NCBI GenBank assembly: GCA_035556715.1
Contig: DATMER010000125.1
Location: 1 to 64,000, forward strand
Direction of reading: 5' to 3'
Origin: DATMER01 sp035556715
GTDB taxonomy: Bacteria; Acidobacteriota; Thermoanaerobaculia; Multivoradales; UBA5704
DNA: 64,000 nucleotides
Shown: positions 61,895-64,000 of the stretch, piece after piece
Numbering within the stretch: the first letter of the stretch is position 1
How the letters are laid out: the number at the start of each line of letters is the position of its first letter
Program-made: the position numbers and the translations under genes
The notes under the pieces: model-generated
What the model was told of the DNA's origin: nothing
The model's database searches: none
The model's input: the letters and a program-made list of their open reading frames with translations, nothing else

Positions 61895-62345
61895 CCTCTT
61901 CGCCGTGGTACAGGATGTCCTCGACCGCGGTCCAGCCCAGCTTCGAGAAGAGCCCGCGGGCGGTGTTGGTCACGGCGTAGAGGTTTGGGAACCCCTGGGC
62001 GGCTGCCTCGGCCGTGATGGCGAGCATCAGGCTCCAGCCGATGCCGAGGCCGCGGAAGCCGGGCATCACGTAGAGGCCGGTGATCCAGGGGCTGAGGTGC
62101 TCGTGGGTCTCGACCGAGCGGGCGCGGAGGGCGACGGTGCCGGCGATCCGGCCCTGCACCGAGGCGACGAGGACGATTGGCAGGCCGCGGCCCTGCAACG
62201 CCGGCGCGAAGATCTCCTCCTCGATGGACTCGACCGGCCGGTCGGCGAAGAAGTCGGGCCAATCCTCCTTGAAGGCGCGGGCGAAGAGCTGTCCAGCCTC
62301 CGGGATCTCCCGCAGCGGCTGGATCAGGACAGAGGGGTGTGCCAT
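61854..62345 (-). CDS. GNAT-family N-acetyltransferase
   Basis: A 163-residue acetyltransferase. The acetyl-CoA loop is GLYVMPGFRGLGIGWSLM (R/QxxGxG/A as RGLGIG), followed by the AVTNTARGLFSKLGWTAV strand-helix of the GNAT fold. ATG at 62345. Substrate unknown. The 3' end overlaps the neighbouring hydrolase gene. Confidence 0.85.
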   Translation of the reverse strand: MAHPSVLIQPLREIPEAGQLFARAFKEDWPDFFADRPVESIEEEIFAPALQGRGLPIVLVASVQGRIAGTVALRARSVETHEHLSPWITGLYVMPGFRGLGIGWSLMLAITAEAAAQGFPNLYAVTNTARGLFSKLGWTAVEDILYHGEEVTLFRAGRGGSSA

Positions 62346-62387
62346 GGGAGTCTCCGGAGCGGGGATTCTATCCCGCCTATCCCGGCG

Positions 62388-62415
62388 TTGGCCCATCTGC
62401 CCTCTCCGATAGACT
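62388..62415 (+). promoter_or_regulatory. Putative promoter of the 62424 gene
   Basis: TTGGCC (62388-62393), N16, TAGACT (62410-62415), 8 bases before the ATG, again near-leaderless. Confidence 0.4.
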
Positions 62416-62423
62416 AGGTCCTT

Positions 62424-64000
62424 ATGGCAACGGGGAAGGATCTCGACCGGGTCCGGTCGGAGCTGCGGCGGCTCGGATATCTCGACCACGGGTTCGAGCG
62501 TTTCCTGCTCCAGGACGCGCTGCGGCCGCGCGCGCCCCTGCGTACCGTCATCTACCTGACGGCGCGGGTCGCCCTCCTGGCCGGGGGCGTCGCGGCCATG
62601 GCGCTCGCGCTCGCGCTCGTGGCGGCCAACGGCGGCTTCTCGTCCTCCCCCCTGGACGTGCCGGCGCTCTTCCTCCACCTGTTCCCTCCGATCTCCGCCG
62701 TCGCCGGGCTCGGCTTCCTGGCCCTGTGCGGGATCGTCCTCCTGGTCCTCCGCCTCTATCACGGGAAGCGCATCGAGGCGGTCTCGCTCGCCGCGTCCGC
62801 CGCGGCCGGGGCCACGGCGCTCGGCCTCATCCTCCTCGGGGCCCGCGGCCTGGTCCTCGAAGGCAACCGCACGCTGCTCCTCGTCCTGGCCCTGGCCGCG
62901 CCCATCGCGGTCGCGGTCCTGGTCCGCCTGGTCTACCAGGGGCTCCTCACCCTCGCGATCCGGTTCACCGATGCCACCCCGCGCACGCGGCTCTTCTCCC
63001 GCCGGGGGCTGGGGCTCGCCATCCTCGCGGCGGCCTTCCTGCTCACCGTGCCCGCGGTGCTGTCGGCCCGGCGCGAGGCCATCCCCCCGCCGCCCGCGCT
63101 CCCCACCTCTCCCGGAGAGCGGGTCCTCCTCCTCGGCATCGACGGCGTCCTGCCCGAGGAGTTCGACTATCTCCTCGCCGTGGGCGACCTGCCCACCCTG
63201 GGACGGCTGGCCAGCCAGGGAGGGCGGATCTTTTCCTATGACCGTGAGGATGACCGCGAGGCCGAGCCCCCGGCCTCGTTCTGGACCGCGGTGGCGACCG
63301 GCATCCCGGGACCCGACCACGGGGTCACCTCCCTCGACAGCTTCCGCCCGCTGGGCGTCGAGACCCCGCTGGCCCGCAACGGGCCGCTCCGGCTCTGGTG
63401 GAGCGGAGTCGAGGTGCCGCTCGGCCTGGCCGAGTACCGGCCGGTCCTGGCCAACCGGCGCCGCGCCTTCACGGTCTGGGAGCTCGCCTCCCGCGGCGGC
63501 GCGCCGGTGCTGGCCGTGAACTGGTGGGGGACCTTCCCGGCCGAGCCCATCCCCGGACTGGTGGTGGCGCACGGCGCCTTCCAGCTCCTCGCCGAGGGGG
63601 TGCAGGGTGCCATCGCACCGGAGGATGAAAAAAAAGGGGCCGAAATCCTCGTTCGGCGCACCAGGAATAATGAAGGGGACGGGAGCGGGCCGCGACTGGC
63701 CGCCGCCCTTCCACCCGAGGCCGCGGCGTCGGTCCGCGAGCGGGCCCTCCTGCCGGACCGGTTCTACCGCCGGATCTTCGCGGAGCGGCTCGGGCAGGGG
63801 AGAGGGGGGACGGGAGCAACTCAGCCGAAGGCTGCCGCCCTCTACCTGCCGGGGCTCGACATCGCCGCGGACGGGTGGGCCGGCGGGGACGTGGCCTTCG
63901 CCGACCTGGTCCGCGCCGAGCTGGCCGCCGCGGACGCGCTGCTGGCCCGGGCGCTGCCCGGGGTGGGCACCGTGGCCGTGGTCCTGGACCCCGGCCGGCG
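62424..64000 (+). CDS. Membrane alkaline-phosphatase-superfamily enzyme (type I phosphodiesterase-like), partial
   Basis: Open from ATG 62424 to the window edge (at least 525 residues, truncated). Five or so hydrophobic helices occupy the first 220 residues (for example VALLAGGVAAMALALALVAA, LFLHLFPPISAVAGLGFLAL). The catalytic domain then begins with VLLLGIDGVLPEEFD (metal Asp), LPTLGRLASQGG and FWTAVATGIPGPDHGV, where Thr is the nucleophile position. These are typical of nucleotide pyrophosphatase / phosphodiesterase and phosphoglycerol-transferase-like enzymes. A -10 box ends 8 bases before the ATG. Confidence 0.82.
   Translation, partial: MATGKDLDRVRSELRRLGYLDHGFERFLLQDALRPRAPLRTVIYLTARVALLAGGVAAMALALALVAANGGFSSSPLDVPALFLHLFPPISAVAGLGFLALCGIVLLVLRLYHGKRIEAVSLAASAAAGATALGLILLGARGLVLEGNRTLLLVLALAAPIAVAVLVRLVYQGLLTLAIRFTDATPRTRLFSRRGLGLAILAAAFLLTVPAVLSARREAIPPPPALPTSPGERVLLLGIDGVLPEEFDYLLAVGDLPTLGRLASQGGRIFSYDREDDREAEPPASFWTAVATGIPGPDHGVTSLDSFRPLGVETPLARNGPLRLWWSGVEVPLGLAEYRPVLANRRRAFTVWELASRGGAPVLAVNWWGTFPAEPIPGLVVAHGAFQLLAEGVQGAIAPEDEKKGAEILVRRTRNNEGDGSGPRLAAALPPEAAASVRERALLPDRFYRRIFAERLGQGRGGTGATQPKAAALYLPGLDIAADGWAGGDVAFADLVRAELAAADALLARALPGVGTVAVVLDPGR

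Overview
The window is GC-rich (mostly about 65-70 percent by eye) with densely packed, often overlapping genes. It fits a chromosome of Acidobacteriota, possibly the Thermoanaerobaculia/Holophagae side. The lineage call is inference from gene content: two VWFA-domain secreted proteins of the acidobacterial type, an EF-G2-like GTPase, a very long GreA-type factor, a pkn-type Ser/Thr kinase and a bicistronic M16 peptidase pair. No species can be named from sequence alone.

Region 1 (1-13,850) is accessory. It opens with a tandem array of strict 21-bp period. A two-gene type III restriction-modification system follows, then a small three-helix membrane protein and a caspase-like/TM/FGE-sulfatase fusion. 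Next come a VOC protein, an integron-type cassette (isochorismatase-family hydrolase plus a well-formed attC), and secreted or unknown proteins. On the minus strand lies a frameshifted zinc deaminase with an AID/APOBEC-like HxE/PCxxC layout. Two near-identical strong promoters (TTGACA-N17-TAAACT and TTGACA-N17-TAGACT) lie about 3.6 kb apart here, and local GC drops to 43-47 percent in places.

Region 2 (13,922-18,975, minus strand) is one operon: receiver protein, pseudo-receiver plus KaiA-like C-terminal domain, KaiB, KaiC, then a PAS-PAS hybrid histidine kinase. It looks like a complete Kai-type clock or timer outside the cyanobacteria.

Region 3 (19,039-48,060) is mostly housekeeping: M50 protease, EF-P, EF-G-like GTPase, Ser/Thr kinase, M16 pair, LexA, Ogt, PilT, CCA-type nucleotidyltransferase, VWFA protein, GatCA, cell-wall amidase, ECF sigma/anti-sigma, GreA-type factor, PRMT-like methyltransferase, a RodZ-like protein between two alpha-helical repeat proteins, DnaJ-TPR, PP2C phosphatase, a flavoprotein and a second VWFA protein.

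Region 4 (48,157-64,000) holds a FadJ/FadD pair, two secreted proteins (one a metzincin), tRNA-Pro(CGG), an operon of solute-binding protein, hybrid kinase and dienelactone hydrolase, an alpha/beta hydrolase, a GNAT acetyltransferase and a truncated alkaline-phosphatase-superfamily enzyme.

The main points to follow up are: three unrelated-looking tandem arrays that share an exact 21-bp period (1-557, 31773-31961, 60865-60990), the five-gene kai operon with a KaiA-like protein, the caspase-FGE fusion beside the R-M system, the frameshifted deaminase, and the attC cassette. Coordinates of short sites were counted by hand.
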